Below, piece by piece: positions 1 to 9,367 of a stretch of DNA of 64,000 nt. The notes beneath the pieces were generated by a model that saw only the letters and a program-made list of their open reading frames with translations, made no database searches and was not told the DNA's origin. Position 1 is the stretch's first letter; each line of letters opens with the position of its first letter. The stretch spans positions 1-64,000 of the forward strand of contig CAIXFN010000111.1 of assembly GCA_903918755.1 (NCBI GenBank), in the 5' to 3' direction. The DNA is from an uncultured Pedosphaera sp. (GTDB lineage: Bacteria > Verrucomicrobiota > Verrucomicrobiia > Limisphaerales > Pedosphaeraceae). The translations under genes and the position numbers were made by a program.

Positions 1-18
1 CCCCCCCCCCCCCCCCCC
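1..18. other. Poly-C run at the window edge
   Basis: The first 18 bases are all C, followed by a GC-rich stretch and then the stop codon of gap. A homopolymer this long at the exact edge looks like a contig end or a sequencing artefact. A real G-tract beyond the gap terminus cannot be excluded. Confidence 0.6.
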
Positions 19-54
19 GCGGCGGTAAAGGACAGGATCAGATCAGGCCGGGGC

Positions 55-1110
<1,056 letters not shown>

Positions 1111-1189
1111 CTATAATATTGAACTGCGACAAGCCGGGGAGTCTTGCCGACAATGCTGCCGCCGTCAACCCGGTTTTCCCCGGGACGAT

Positions 1190-1217
1190 AGCATAAATTA
1201 GAACCGTCCGGACGCAA
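1190..1217 (-). promoter_or_regulatory. Candidate sigma-70 promoter of gap
   Basis: Read on the minus strand, TTGCGT (1212-1217) and TATGCT (1190-1195) are separated by 16 bp, giving a good -35/-10 pair about 85 bp upstream of the gap start. It lies in the only sizeable gap between oppC and gap. This is prediction from motif match only. Confidence 0.5.
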
Positions 1218-1281
1218 GCCTTGCTTTGGCGGATGCTCCGCATTTCTTGCCGCGGTCTTTTTGGCGGAAGACTTGCGGAGC

Positions 1282-2241
1282 TTACTTGTCAGCCCGGACA
1301 TCCCAAGCGTCGCGCAACCCGTCACCCACGAAATTCAACGCGAGCAGTGTGGTGACGAGCAGGGCTCCGGGAAAAGCGAGCAGCCACCAGTAAATCTTGA
1401 GCGAATTAATTTGCCCGGCACCTTCGGCGATGAGGGAACCCCAACTGGCCATCGGTGGCTGAATGCCCAATCCCAGATAACTGAGAAAAGATTCATAGAG
1501 GATGATGGCGGGCACCGTCAACGTGAGGTAAACAATCACCACGCCAAGGACATTGGGCAAAATGTGCCGGGCCAGAATGTGGGCGTGCCCCGCGCCGAGG
1601 GCACGACTGGCCTCGACGAAGGCGCGATTGCGCAAGGACAAAACCTGACCGCGGACGATCCGGGCCATCGTCAGCCACGAGACGGCGCCCAACCCCACGA
1701 ACAGGAATAACAGGCGGGCCAGCTTTTCCATTCCCGTCGCACCCATCTGGGCGAGCACAAATTTCAACTTGTCTTCCAGGATCGTGATCAAAACGATGAC
1801 AAATATAATTGAAGGCAGGGAATACAGGATATCGACCACACGCATCATCCACCCGTCCCACCAGCCGCCGAGGTAACCCGCCACCGCGCCCCAAAGCACG
1901 CCGATCACGAGGCTTACGACCGCGCCGACCGCACCCACCAGCAGGGAAATTTGCGCGCCATACAGGACTCGGGAAAACAAATCCCGGCCATGGACGTCGG
2001 TGCCAAACCAGTGAGCCCCGCCGGGCGGGGTAAACTGAGCCTCCGACAAGGCATCGGGATCGTGGAGCGCAGCAAAATCCCGCCCTCCGGCGCCGGCATG
2101 GCTGACCAGGCGCAAAATCACCGGCCAAGCCAACACCGCCACGACCAACACCGCCAGAAACCAGGTCCCCACCATCGCCGGTCGATGGGCGCGGAACCTC
2201 TGCCAGGCTCTTTGATTGGGGCTGCGGAGGTCGTCAGTCAT
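1282..2241 (-). CDS. oppC: Peptide/oligopeptide ABC transporter permease, OppC type
   Basis: This is the inner-membrane permease subunit of a peptide/nickel-type ABC importer. At 319 residues it has an N-terminal TM segment after a short cytoplasmic tail, a periplasmic loop with the family sequence HWFGTDVHGRDLFSR, and then the five-helix BPD core. The cytoplasmic coupling segment EASRALGAGHAHILARHILP is the EAA loop that docks the ATPase. The start overlaps the end of oppB by 8 bp, so the two are translationally coupled. No OppD or OppF ATPase gene follows; gap is next. The substrate is unknown beyond the family level, and di- or oligopeptides, including murein peptides, are typical. Confidence 0.93.
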   Translation of the reverse strand: MTDDLRSPNQRAWQRFRAHRPAMVGTWFLAVLVVAVLAWPVILRLVSHAGAGGRDFAALHDPDALSEAQFTPPGGAHWFGTDVHGRDLFSRVLYGAQISLLVGAVGAVVSLVIGVLWGAVAGYLGGWWDGWMMRVVDILYSLPSIIFVIVLITILEDKLKFVLAQMGATGMEKLARLLFLFVGLGAVSWLTMARIVRGQVLSLRNRAFVEASRALGAGHAHILARHILPNVLGVVIVYLTLTVPAIILYESFLSYLGLGIQPPMASWGSLIAEGAGQINSLKIYWWLLAFPGALLVTTLLALNFVGDGLRDAWDVRADK

Positions 2242-3196
2242 ATTTCACGCGCCGGTCCAACAGGCGGTAAACCAGATCCACCACCAAGTTCAATCCCACC
2301 AGCAGCGCGGCGTAGAGCAACACCAACCCCACGACGAGCGTGTAATCGCGGTTCAGGGAACTGTTGACCATGGGGACGCCAATGCCGGGAATTTGAAAAA
2401 CACTTTCAATTACAAACGAGCCGGTGAGCAGATCGGCCAGAAGTGGTCCGGCGTACGAAACCACGGGCAGAATGGCAATCCGTAGACCGTGCTTTAGCAG
2501 GACGGCGCTCTCACCCATGCCTTTGGCGCGCGCCGTGGTGATGAATTCAGACCGCATTACATTCAGCATGCCCTCCCGCAACAGTCGGGCGATTCGGCCC
2601 GAAAAATAGAGCCCCAGGGCGATGGTGGGCAATACCGCATGCCAGGGCGAGGTCCATAGTGCCACGGGAAACCAGCGCCACTTGACGGCCAGGCCTACTA
2701 CCAGGAGCGGCGCCACGACCAATCCCGGAATGCAGATGCACAGAATGGCGAGCAGGCTACCGACGTAATCAGGCCAACGGCCACGATTGACCGCAGTCAC
2801 AAATCCCAAGGGCAGCCCGACCCCCAGGGCAAAGCAGAAGGCGAGACAACCGAGGGTCATGGAAACCGGCAACCCCGCGGCGATGATATCGTTGACCGTA
2901 TGGTTGCGGTAGCGGTACGAGGGGCCGAGATCCCCCCGGACCAGTCCGCCCTCGAACCAATGCCGCCGACCGTCGGCGTCCCGTTCGTAGCCCACTCCCA
3001 GGTAGCGGAGATACTGCAGGATAAAGGATTCATCGAGATGATATTTGCGCGCCAGATTGCGCTCGATTTCCGGGGAGGCGGGCTTGCGTTCCCGGTCGAA
3101 CGGTCCGCCGGGGGCCAGGCGCAACAGGCCGAAAGCCAGCAGGCTGATCAGCAGCAGCAGGGGCACCGTGAGCACCAGGCGTCGCAGGAAATACAT
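2234..3196 (-). CDS. oppB: Peptide/oligopeptide ABC transporter permease, OppB type
   Basis: This is the second inner-membrane permease of the importer, 320 residues long. It begins MYFLRRLVLTVPLLLLISLL, the usual first helix of OppB/DppB. A large periplasmic segment (residues about 30-95) contains the conserved region preceding LGPSYRYRN, and the C-terminal half carries four or five further helices. The EAA-loop sequence TTARAKGMGESAVLLKHGLR is near residue 220. It begins 3 bp after the stop codon of oppA and overlaps oppC by 8 bp, so oppA-oppB-oppC is one transcription unit. It should pair with OppC and borrow an ATPase encoded elsewhere. Confidence 0.93.
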   Translation of the reverse strand: MYFLRRLVLTVPLLLLISLLAFGLLRLAPGGPFDRERKPASPEIERNLARKYHLDESFILQYLRYLGVGYERDADGRRHWFEGGLVRGDLGPSYRYRNHTVNDIIAAGLPVSMTLGCLAFCFALGVGLPLGFVTAVNRGRWPDYVGSLLAILCICIPGLVVAPLLVVGLAVKWRWFPVALWTSPWHAVLPTIALGLYFSGRIARLLREGMLNVMRSEFITTARAKGMGESAVLLKHGLRIAILPVVSYAGPLLADLLTGSFVIESVFQIPGIGVPMVNSSLNRDYTLVVGLVLLYAALLVGLNLVVDLVYRLLDRRVKYD

Positions 3197-3199
3197 GGT

Positions 3200-4909
3200 T
3201 TACGGGGAAGAACGCGGTTTTGACAAACTGGCGGACCGCTCTTTGTAGATCGCGTTAATGGGGTGCATATCCAGGATGTTCGGATAGAGGCCCTGCAGCA
3301 CGGTCTCATCATGATATTCAAAACCCACGTAAAAGTAGAGCGGTACCGCCGGAATCTCGTCATGCGCCAGGATGGTCTCCGCCGCCTGGAAGAGTTGCTC
3401 GCGGCGCGCCAGGTCCGTCTGGAGATCGGCTTCCCGCATGAGCTCGTCATACCGCGCATTCTTCCAGCCGGTCCGGTTGTTCCCGCTGTTACTCATCCAC
3501 ATGTTGAGGAAAGTGTCGGCGTCATTGTAATCGCCAATCCAACTCGACCGGCAAAGATCGAAATCGAGCTTGTTCTGGGCCGCGAGGTAAACACTCCATT
3601 CCAACTGCTTTAATTCCATTTCGATGCCGAGTTCATCGTGCCACATCTGGCGCATTTCGATGGCGATTTTCGCGTGCACGCTGGCCGGTCCGCCGGCCCC
3701 GGCGTTGAAAATGTATTGGAACGCGGGAAAACCCCTGCCGCCGGGGAAACCTGCTTCGGCCAGCAGGCGGCGGGCCCGTTCCGGGTCGTAACCCAGCCCC
3801 GGGGGCGCATGGTATCGGGCCGTACCGGGCGGGGTGAAATTATCGGCCGGCAGCTCGCCGCCCTTCGTAATCTTGCGGGTGATGCGCGCCTTGTCGATGG
3901 CCAGGGCCAGCGCCTGGCGCACCCGCGGATCAGTGAAAGGCGCCCGCGTGACATTGAAGCGGAAGAAATAAAGGCCAAGGTATGGAAAAGTGTGAAAATC
4001 ATGCCTTTTGAGCAGCTCCTCCATCAGTTCGATGGGCACCAAATCCTTGTCCCAAACCACATCTGCCGCGCCCGTCTCATACAAATTCAGCGCCGTGGTG
4101 GGGGAACTGACCGGCAGGAAATCCACCCATTCACAATGGGTGTTCGCCGCATCCCAATACCGGGAGTTCTTGTGCAGCCGGATCTTGTCACCCAACCGCC
4201 AACCGCGGAGCTCGTAGGCCCCGCTGACGGGCACGGGTTGGACCATCAACCAGCGGTCACCGTACCGTTCGATCGCCTGCCGCGGCACCACGGCAAGCGT
4301 GGAAAAGGCACATAAATCCAAAAAGAAAGCGGTCGGACTGTTCAGTTCCACCCGCACGGTCAAGGGATCCGGCGCATGGACGCCCACCTGATCGGGGTCC
4401 TTGAGCTTGCCGGAATTATAATCCTCGGCGTTCTTCAGGTAGAACAATTGGCTGGCATAGGAACTGGCGGTATTCGGATCCAGCGCGCGGAGCCAGGAAT
4501 AGACCACATCCTCCGCGCGGAGCGGTTCCCCGGTGGACCAGACCAGATTGCTGCGGAGATGGAAAGTATAGGTCCTTCCGTCGGGCGTGATTTCCCAACG
4601 GTAGGCGAGGCCGGGCACCGGATCCGCGGTGCGGGGATCCAGGCGCGTCAAGCCCTCAAACAGGGCGTTGCCCACGCGCATATCCGCCACGCCCGTGAGG
4701 ATGGCCGGATCCAAGGACTCCGGCTCCATGCCATTGATAATAACCAAATCGGCCCGCGTTTCCCGGGGACCGCAACCGGTGGAAAAAACGCAGGCCAGCG
4801 CAAGGGCGAGAATTGCGATCCAAACGCCGCGCCGCGCCGGGGATGGCCGGTCGTAAAAATGACGAAGCCCCCTCCGCCAGGCGAAGGGGGACTCCGTCGG
4901 GAATTTCAT
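3200..4909 (-). CDS. oppA: Peptide ABC transporter substrate-binding lipoprotein, OppA type
   Basis: This is the extracytoplasmic solute receptor of the importer, family SBP_bac_5, 569 residues. A basic N-terminus is followed by a hydrophobic stretch (about 29-43) and the lipobox-like FSTGC with Cys at residue 46, so it is probably a membrane-anchored lipoprotein. The mature part opens with NGMEPESLDPA, typical of OppA/DppA, and contains the family segment DPRVRQALALAIDKARI. It starts 7 bp after the stop of secG and is followed directly by oppB. The lipobox is slightly non-standard (Thr at -2). Peptide binding is inferred from family; the ligand cannot be read from the sequence. Confidence 0.93.
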   Translation of the reverse strand: MKFPTESPFAWRRGLRHFYDRPSPARRGVWIAILALALACVFSTGCGPRETRADLVIINGMEPESLDPAILTGVADMRVGNALFEGLTRLDPRTADPVPGLAYRWEITPDGRTYTFHLRSNLVWSTGEPLRAEDVVYSWLRALDPNTASSYASQLFYLKNAEDYNSGKLKDPDQVGVHAPDPLTVRVELNSPTAFFLDLCAFSTLAVVPRQAIERYGDRWLMVQPVPVSGAYELRGWRLGDKIRLHKNSRYWDAANTHCEWVDFLPVSSPTTALNLYETGAADVVWDKDLVPIELMEELLKRHDFHTFPYLGLYFFRFNVTRAPFTDPRVRQALALAIDKARITRKITKGGELPADNFTPPGTARYHAPPGLGYDPERARRLLAEAGFPGGRGFPAFQYIFNAGAGGPASVHAKIAIEMRQMWHDELGIEMELKQLEWSVYLAAQNKLDFDLCRSSWIGDYNDADTFLNMWMSNSGNNRTGWKNARYDELMREADLQTDLARREQLFQAAETILAHDEIPAVPLYFYVGFEYHDETVLQGLYPNILDMHPINAIYKERSASLSKPRSSP

Positions 4910-4916
4910 GACCGCA

Positions 4917-5381
4917 CTATTTCTTTTCGCCGCCCGCCGGGGCGTTTGAACCAGCGGTTGTGGTCGCCGTCTTGACGGCGTTCGAAGCGGGGGTCGTTAA
5001 CGCGACCGGGGCACTGACGGCATTGGTGGCCGCCGGGGTGTTGGTCGGGGTCACCGTCGGAGCAGTCCCAGCGCCAGGGGCGGTGGGAATGGGGGCGGCT
5101 TGCAGCGCCTTCGAGAACCGGTCAGGCCGCTCGCTGCGCGCATGAGAATTCAGCATGGACAGGATCAAGGCCAGGCCGAAGAAAATGCCCGCCGCCCATT
5201 TGGTAACGCTGGTGAGCACATTGCCCGAGCCCGCGCCAAACAAGGCGTCCGTGGCGCCGCCGCCGAAGGCCAGTCCGGCGCCTGCTTCCTTCTTGGGCAG
5301 CTGAATCAGGACGAGCAGCATCAGGACGAGACAGTCCAGCACCATGGCAATCGTCAAAATAACGGTCAAAAACGTAATCAT
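4917..5381 (-). CDS. secG: Preprotein translocase subunit SecG
   Basis: SecG is the small auxiliary subunit of the SecYEG channel. The 154-residue protein has two TM helices (about 5-26 and 59-80) flanking the family sequence QLPKKEAGAGLAFGGG and a glycine-rich loop with LFGAGSGNVL. An Ala/Thr/Pro-rich tail of some 65 residues extends past the usual 75-110 residue length; this low-complexity tail is the odd feature. It sits 23 bp downstream of tpiA, and a tpiA-secG arrangement is common in bacteria. The start ATG follows a run of T and lacks an obvious ribosome binding site. Confidence 0.95.
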   Translation of the reverse strand: MITFLTVILTIAMVLDCLVLMLLVLIQLPKKEAGAGLAFGGGATDALFGAGSGNVLTSVTKWAAGIFFGLALILSMLNSHARSERPDRFSKALQAAPIPTAPGAGTAPTVTPTNTPAATNAVSAPVALTTPASNAVKTATTTAGSNAPAGGEKK

Positions 5382-5404
5382 ATAAAAAGCGATCTGCGGT
5401 CAGC

Positions 5405-6169
5405 CTAGATGGAATTCTTGATAATGTCAGCAAAACTCCGGGTTTCGAGCGAAGCCCCGCCCACGAGCGCGCCGTCCACATCCGGCTGGCTCATCAATTC
5501 CCGGGCATTCGAGCCCTTCACGCTGCCGCCGTACTGGATGCGGACCCGGCGCGCAATGGTTTCGTCAAACAGCTTGCCGACCAATCCGCGGATGAAAGCG
5601 TGCGCTTCCTGCGCCTGGGCGGCGGAGGCGGTCCGGCCCGTGCCGATGGCCCAAACGGGTTCATAGGCCAGCGTGGTTTCTTCCATCTGCTCTTTGCTCA
5701 ATCCGGCCAGGCTGCCGCGCACCTGGGTTTCCAAAACCTTTTCGGTATTACCCGACTCGCGGTCCGCGAGCAATTCCCCAACGCAAATAATCGGCTTCAG
5801 GGAGGCCAGATGAGCGGCCAGCGCCTTCTTGGAGATCAATTCGTCCGATTCCTTCTGGTACTGCCGGCGCTCGGAATGACCCAAAATGACGTAACGCACG
5901 GAGAATTCCTTCAGCATGCCCGCGGCAATTTCTCCGGTGTAGGCCCCGGAATTCTGCTCGCTCATGTTCTGGGCGCCCAGCCGGATGTTGGAGTGGAGAA
6001 TCACCTTGGAGACTTCCCCGAGGGCGGTGTAGGGCGGGCAGACCACGATGTCCACCTCTTTGACACTGGCCAAGCTCAGCTTCACGTCAGTGACGAGATC
6101 GATCGCCTCGGCCACCGTCTTGTTCATCTTCCAATTGCCGGCGATGATCAATTTGCGTTCTTTTTGCAT
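5405..6169 (-). CDS. tpiA: Triosephosphate isomerase
   Basis: This enzyme interconverts dihydroxyacetone phosphate and glyceraldehyde 3-phosphate. At 254 residues it has the normal length. The catalytic Lys is in GNWKMNK (Lys14), the catalytic His in ILGHSERR (His98) and the catalytic Glu in AYEPVWAIGTG (Glu170). The phosphate-binding loop sequence GGSVKGSN lies near the C-terminus. It is the second gene of the pgk-led transcription unit, 47 bp after pgk and 23 bp before secG. The ATG is preceded by an AT-rich run and no clear Shine-Dalgarno sequence. Confidence 0.98.
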   Translation of the reverse strand: MQKERKLIIAGNWKMNKTVAEAIDLVTDVKLSLASVKEVDIVVCPPYTALGEVSKVILHSNIRLGAQNMSEQNSGAYTGEIAAGMLKEFSVRYVILGHSERRQYQKESDELISKKALAAHLASLKPIICVGELLADRESGNTEKVLETQVRGSLAGLSKEQMEETTLAYEPVWAIGTGRTASAAQAQEAHAFIRGLVGKLFDETIARRVRIQYGGSVKGSNARELMSQPDVDGALVGGASLETRSFADIIKNSI

Positions 6170-6216
6170 ATAAAAAATTTCGCTTTGCTTGCTGGTTGGG
6201 GTGGCGTCGGCGAAAA

Positions 6217-7473
6217 TCAGGCCTCACTGAGGGCGGCCACTCCGGGCAACACTTTGCCTTCGAGGAATTCAAGACTGGCGCCGCCGCCGGTGCTCATAAA
6301 GGTCACCTGATCGCCCAACCCGGCGTTGTTGATCGCTTTCACGCTGTCGCCACCACCGATGATGCTCTTGGCCCCATTCTTCTGGGTGGCTTCCGCCACG
6401 ACGCGGGCGACGGCAAAAGTGCCCACCGCAAAACGTGGGTCTTCAAAGATGCCCATCGGACCGTTCCACAGAATGGTCTTGGCCTGACGCAAAATATCCC
6501 CGAACGCCAGAATGGAGGCCGGACCGATGTCCACGCCTTCTTCCGTATCAGGAATGTTGGGTTCGCTGAGGGGGCGTTCGTTGCGCAATTCGATGACGGG
6601 CTTGCCCTTCTTGTTCAATTTGTCCGTTTTGAAGGGGGTGGCGACGGTGTTGTCCACGGGCAGCAGCAACTGCACGCCGCGCGCCTTCGCCTTTTCCAAG
6701 GCGGCTTTCGCGATGTCCGTCTTGTCAGCCTCCACGAGGGATTTGCCAACCTGAAAGCCGAGGGCCAATTTGAAAGTGTAGGCCATGGCCCCGCCGATCA
6801 ACAGGGTGTCGGCCTTTTCGAGGAGGCGGTCGATCACCTTGATTTTGTCGGAAACTTTGGCCCCGCCGAGGATAACCACGAACGGACGGGCGGGATTTTC
6901 CAATTCGTCGCCCAAAAACTTGAGCTCGCGCTCCATGAGCAAACCGGCCGCGCATTGACCGCCCCGTTGGGCGATGAAACGGGCCACCCCCTCGGTGGAG
7001 GCATGAGCCCGGTGGGCGGCGCCGAAGGCATCGTTCACGTAGAGATCGCCCAAACGCGCCAATTTTTCCGCGAAGACGGGGTCGTTGGCCTCTTCCTCGT
7101 TATAATAGCGGACGTTTTCCAGCAACAGGACATCGCCCGGTTGGAGGAGGCTGACGGTCTTTTCGACCTTTTCGCCAATGCAATCATCCACGAAGGCAAC
7201 GTTGGCCCCGAGCATGTCGGCGAGCTTGGCGGCAACCGGACGCAAGGACATGGAAGGCTCACGCTGGCCCTTGGGCCGACCCAAGTGGGCCATGAGGATG
7301 ATCTTGGCACCCTGTTGGATCAGATATTCCAGGGTCGGCAGGGTTTCCTTGATGCGGGTGGCATCATTGATCACCATCTGACCGTTCTGGTCTTCCATCG
7401 GTACATTATAATCAACGCGCACCAAAACGCGTTTGCCCTGCACCTTCAAATCTTTAACCGTAAGCTTTGCCAT
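6217..7473 (-). CDS. pgk: Phosphoglycerate kinase
   Basis: This enzyme transfers phosphate from 1,3-bisphosphoglycerate to ADP in glycolysis. The 418-residue protein has the N-domain motif RVDYNVP at about 22-28 (a common variant of RVDFNVP), the substrate-binding LMAHLGRPKG, and the C-domain nucleotide-binding stretch with IIGGGDSVKA and FMSTGGGASLEFLEGK. It is the first gene of the cluster pgk-tpiA-secG-oppABC and has a good promoter immediately upstream. It overlaps no neighbour. The ATG is preceded by an AT-rich leader. Confidence 0.98.
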   Translation of the reverse strand: MAKLTVKDLKVQGKRVLVRVDYNVPMEDQNGQMVINDATRIKETLPTLEYLIQQGAKIILMAHLGRPKGQREPSMSLRPVAAKLADMLGANVAFVDDCIGEKVEKTVSLLQPGDVLLLENVRYYNEEEANDPVFAEKLARLGDLYVNDAFGAAHRAHASTEGVARFIAQRGGQCAAGLLMERELKFLGDELENPARPFVVILGGAKVSDKIKVIDRLLEKADTLLIGGAMAYTFKLALGFQVGKSLVEADKTDIAKAALEKAKARGVQLLLPVDNTVATPFKTDKLNKKGKPVIELRNERPLSEPNIPDTEEGVDIGPASILAFGDILRQAKTILWNGPMGIFEDPRFAVGTFAVARVVAEATQKNGAKSIIGGGDSVKAINNAGLGDQVTFMSTGGGASLEFLEGKVLPGVAALSEA

Positions 7474-7492
7474 AAATACAAATAGGGGCGAG

Positions 7493-7520
7493 AGGATAGC
7501 GAACCCGGGGCTGGAGTCAA
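7493..7520 (-). promoter_or_regulatory. Candidate sigma-70 promoter of the pgk cluster
   Basis: On the minus strand TTGACT (7515-7520) and TATCCT (7493-7498) are 16 bp apart, with the -10 element ending about 19 bp before the pgk start codon. The resulting leader would be very short, under 20 nt. This is the best sigma-70-like pair in the window. Confidence 0.6.
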
Positions 7521-7622
7521 AGCCAATTTGCCGGGGAAGCGGACCGCCAAAAGATCGGAGCCAAGATGCCCTATCGTGGGAAAGGATGCAAGTTCTGCGC
7601 GAAACTGAGGAAAAGGGCTGAA

Positions 7623-8183
7623 TTAGAGCCGTTTTGGCTCAGGCTTCACAATGGGCAGATTCGTTAAATCTACTTCGACGGGAGGGAGTAGCAGATTTTG
7701 ATTAGTGCCCGCCATGCGGTTGGTGCCGGCATCCATTCCGGGCATTTTGTGCCCTCCGCGCACCCGATGATCCTCCCGGTCCCACTCCCGGGTAGCCGCC
7801 TCGCCCCGAAGCAACCGGGCTTTCATCAACTCATCAAATTTTTTCCGCTGCCCCGGTTTTAACTCCTCGCGGATGCCCTCGCGCACGGTCTGCATCTCCG
7901 CCGTCATTTGGGGCGTGATCGGTTTCCAAAGCGACCGGGTCCGATCCTGACTTTCGCCGATGATCTTCTCGATCCGTTCGTGCTGTTCCAAGGTCAGGTG
8001 CAATTCCCGGTCCATCCGCCGCAACAAATCACGGTTTTGCGCCTGCCACGGGGTGGCGGAATTGGCGGCGGGGGAATTGGCGGAATTGGCTTGCAGGGCG
8101 TGACTCACCACTAAACCGCCGGTCACAACCCCGGCGCCAAAGATGACGAGGGTGGCCAGAATGATCTTCCAGGTGTTCACCAA
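7623..8183 (-). CDS. Spy/CpxP/CnrX-like periplasmic protein
   Basis: This 186-residue protein has an N-terminal hydrophobic segment (about 6-27) that serves as signal anchor or signal peptide. A helical region follows with the LTxxQ-like sequence LTLEQHERIEKI at residues 63-74, characteristic of Spy/CpxP and heavy-metal-resistor proteins. A second helix pair contains MTAEMQTVREGIREELKPGQ, and the C-terminus is Pro/Asn-rich and probably disordered. It is the last gene of a sigma factor / one-TM protein / Spy-like triad and overlaps the middle gene by 7 bp. By analogy with CnrX/CpxP it may sense or buffer envelope stress. The ligand is unknown, and metal binding is not supported by any obvious His or Cys cluster. 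Confidence 0.7.
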   Translation of the reverse strand: MVNTWKIILATLVIFGAGVVTGGLVVSHALQANSANSPAANSATPWQAQNRDLLRRMDRELHLTLEQHERIEKIIGESQDRTRSLWKPITPQMTAEMQTVREGIREELKPGQRKKFDELMKARLLRGEAATREWDREDHRVRGGHKMPGMDAGTNRMAGTNQNLLLPPVEVDLTNLPIVKPEPKRL

Positions 8184-8491
8184 ATCTCGCTGTTGGGATC
8201 GCCCGTCCCGCCATCCACGGCGGCGAACAGAGCCTGATCCAGATCCTGGGCCAGATTGTCGCCGCCGGAATCCGGACCGACCACCACGACGCAGCTCAAA
8301 AACAGGGACAGGCCGACACAGAAAGCCGCGGCCCGGGTCAATCCCCGCGCCCAGACCCGCCAGGGATCGCTGGGCAGGCAGTCGGCCAGCCGCGCCATAA
8401 TGCGCTTTTCAAACGCATAGGGCACCTGCGCACCCGGCGGGTGGGCACGGGCGGCGGCGAGCAGCTTTTTTTGTAGTTTCGGCAAGTCCAT
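8177..8491 (-). CDS. Small one-TM protein, probable anti-sigma factor
   Basis: This 104-residue protein has a soluble N-terminal half containing the helical stretch YAFEKRIMARL, one TM helix (about residues 52-72) and a short acidic periplasmic tail. It lies between an ECF sigma gene and a Spy-like gene, 39 bp after the sigma stop codon and overlapping the next gene by 7 bp. That is the position usually held by an anti-sigma factor in such loci. No zinc-binding HxxxCxxC motif is present, so it is not a standard ZAS-type protein. The role is inferred from context and topology only. Confidence 0.6.
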   Translation of the reverse strand: MDLPKLQKKLLAAARAHPPGAQVPYAFEKRIMARLADCLPSDPWRVWARGLTRAAAFCVGLSLFLSCVVVVGPDSGGDNLAQDLDQALFAAVDGGTGDPNSEIW

Positions 8492-8530
8492 AAACCTTCA
8501 ATTTTCCAGACGTCCCGCCGGAGGGGACGG

Positions 8531-9106
8531 TTACAGATACTTCTCCCGGGCCAATTTGGCGAGCCACTTTTTCATCTCGGCCCGGGCGCGAAACGCCCGT
8601 ACTTTGACCAACGGCACCGACCAGCCGGTGAGTTGGGCGATTTCCTTCACGCTCCGTTCCTCAATCTCCAGCAAGGTGATGACCAGGCGGGCCGCGGGTG
8701 ACAATTGGTCCAAAACCCGTTGAATCAACTGCCGCGCGGCATCCGCGTGATGATCCGCGCCTTCCGGCTCGGTGACGAACCGGTCCAACCAATCGGATTC
8801 CGGCTCCGAAATCTCGGAGAAGGACATCTCCCGATTGCGCTGGTGGCCGCGGAGAAAATCATAACAGGTCCGCACCGTCAGGCGCATCAGCCAATGTTCA
8901 AACGGCGCATCACCCCGAAAAGTTTTCAGTTTCTGAAAGGATTTGAGCCAGACTTCCTGGACAATGTCCTCCACCTCGCTCTCCCGCCGGGCATAGCGGC
9001 GCGCGGTGGCAAATACCCGCGGCGAGTATTTGCCCACCAACACCTCGAAACTCGCGGTGTTCCCCTGCAACACCGCGGCAATCAGTTCCGTGTCGGTTGA
9101 TTCCAT
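8531..9106 (-). CDS. RNA polymerase ECF-type sigma factor
   Basis: This 191-residue sigma factor has region 2 (about residues 15-90, with DIVQEVWLKSFQKL) and region 4 (about 125-185, with the helix-turn-helix around VKEIAQLTGWSVPLVKVRAF). The start chosen is MESTDTELIAAV at 9106, preceded 9 nt upstream by AAGGTGG. An in-frame upstream ATG at 9307 would add 67 residues with no family resemblance and would run across the tRNA-Pro gene, so it is rejected. The gene heads a triad with a one-TM protein and a Spy/CpxP-like protein and is probably controlled by them. No cognate promoter could be identified. Confidence 0.9.
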   Translation of the reverse strand: MESTDTELIAAVLQGNTASFEVLVGKYSPRVFATARRYARRESEVEDIVQEVWLKSFQKLKTFRGDAPFEHWLMRLTVRTCYDFLRGHQRNREMSFSEISEPESDWLDRFVTEPEGADHHADAARQLIQRVLDQLSPAARLVITLLEIEERSVKEIAQLTGWSVPLVKVRAFRARAEMKKWLAKLAREKYL

Positions 9107-9247
9107 TTGCGGTTCCACCTTGCCACACTCGCGGGACGGACAGAAGCCTAAAGCCGGACAGCGCGGGTCCCCCTTCCGGGCAGTCAAAAAACAATCGCAA
9201 AACAATCGTTGCATTCGCCGGCGGGAACCGGCAAGGTAACAGCGGTT

Positions 9248-9325
9248 CGGGGCGTAGCGTAGCCTGGCTAGCGCGCGTGGTTCGGGTCCACGAGGTCGTG
9301 AGTTCAAATCTCACCGCCCCGACCA
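9248..9325 (+). tRNA. tRNA-Pro (anticodon CGG)
   Basis: The acceptor stem CGGGGCG pairs with CGCCCCG at the 3' end. The anticodon arm is CGTGG, loop TTCGGGT (anticodon CGG), CCACG. The T arm contains GTTCAAAT, and CCA is encoded. The C1-G72 pair fits bacterial proline tRNA. It is transcribed divergently from the sigma factor and ends 42 bp before trmB. Confidence 0.95.
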
Positions 9326-9367
9326 TTTTTTCATCGGTGCACCCACACCCTTATTTCGTGTTCAACC

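Noticed and set aside
9107-9307. Longer N-terminus for the ECF sigma factor
   Set aside because: It would be read across the antisense strand of tRNA-Pro, adds Arg/Cys-rich sequence with no sigma similarity, and the downstream Met has a ribosome binding site.
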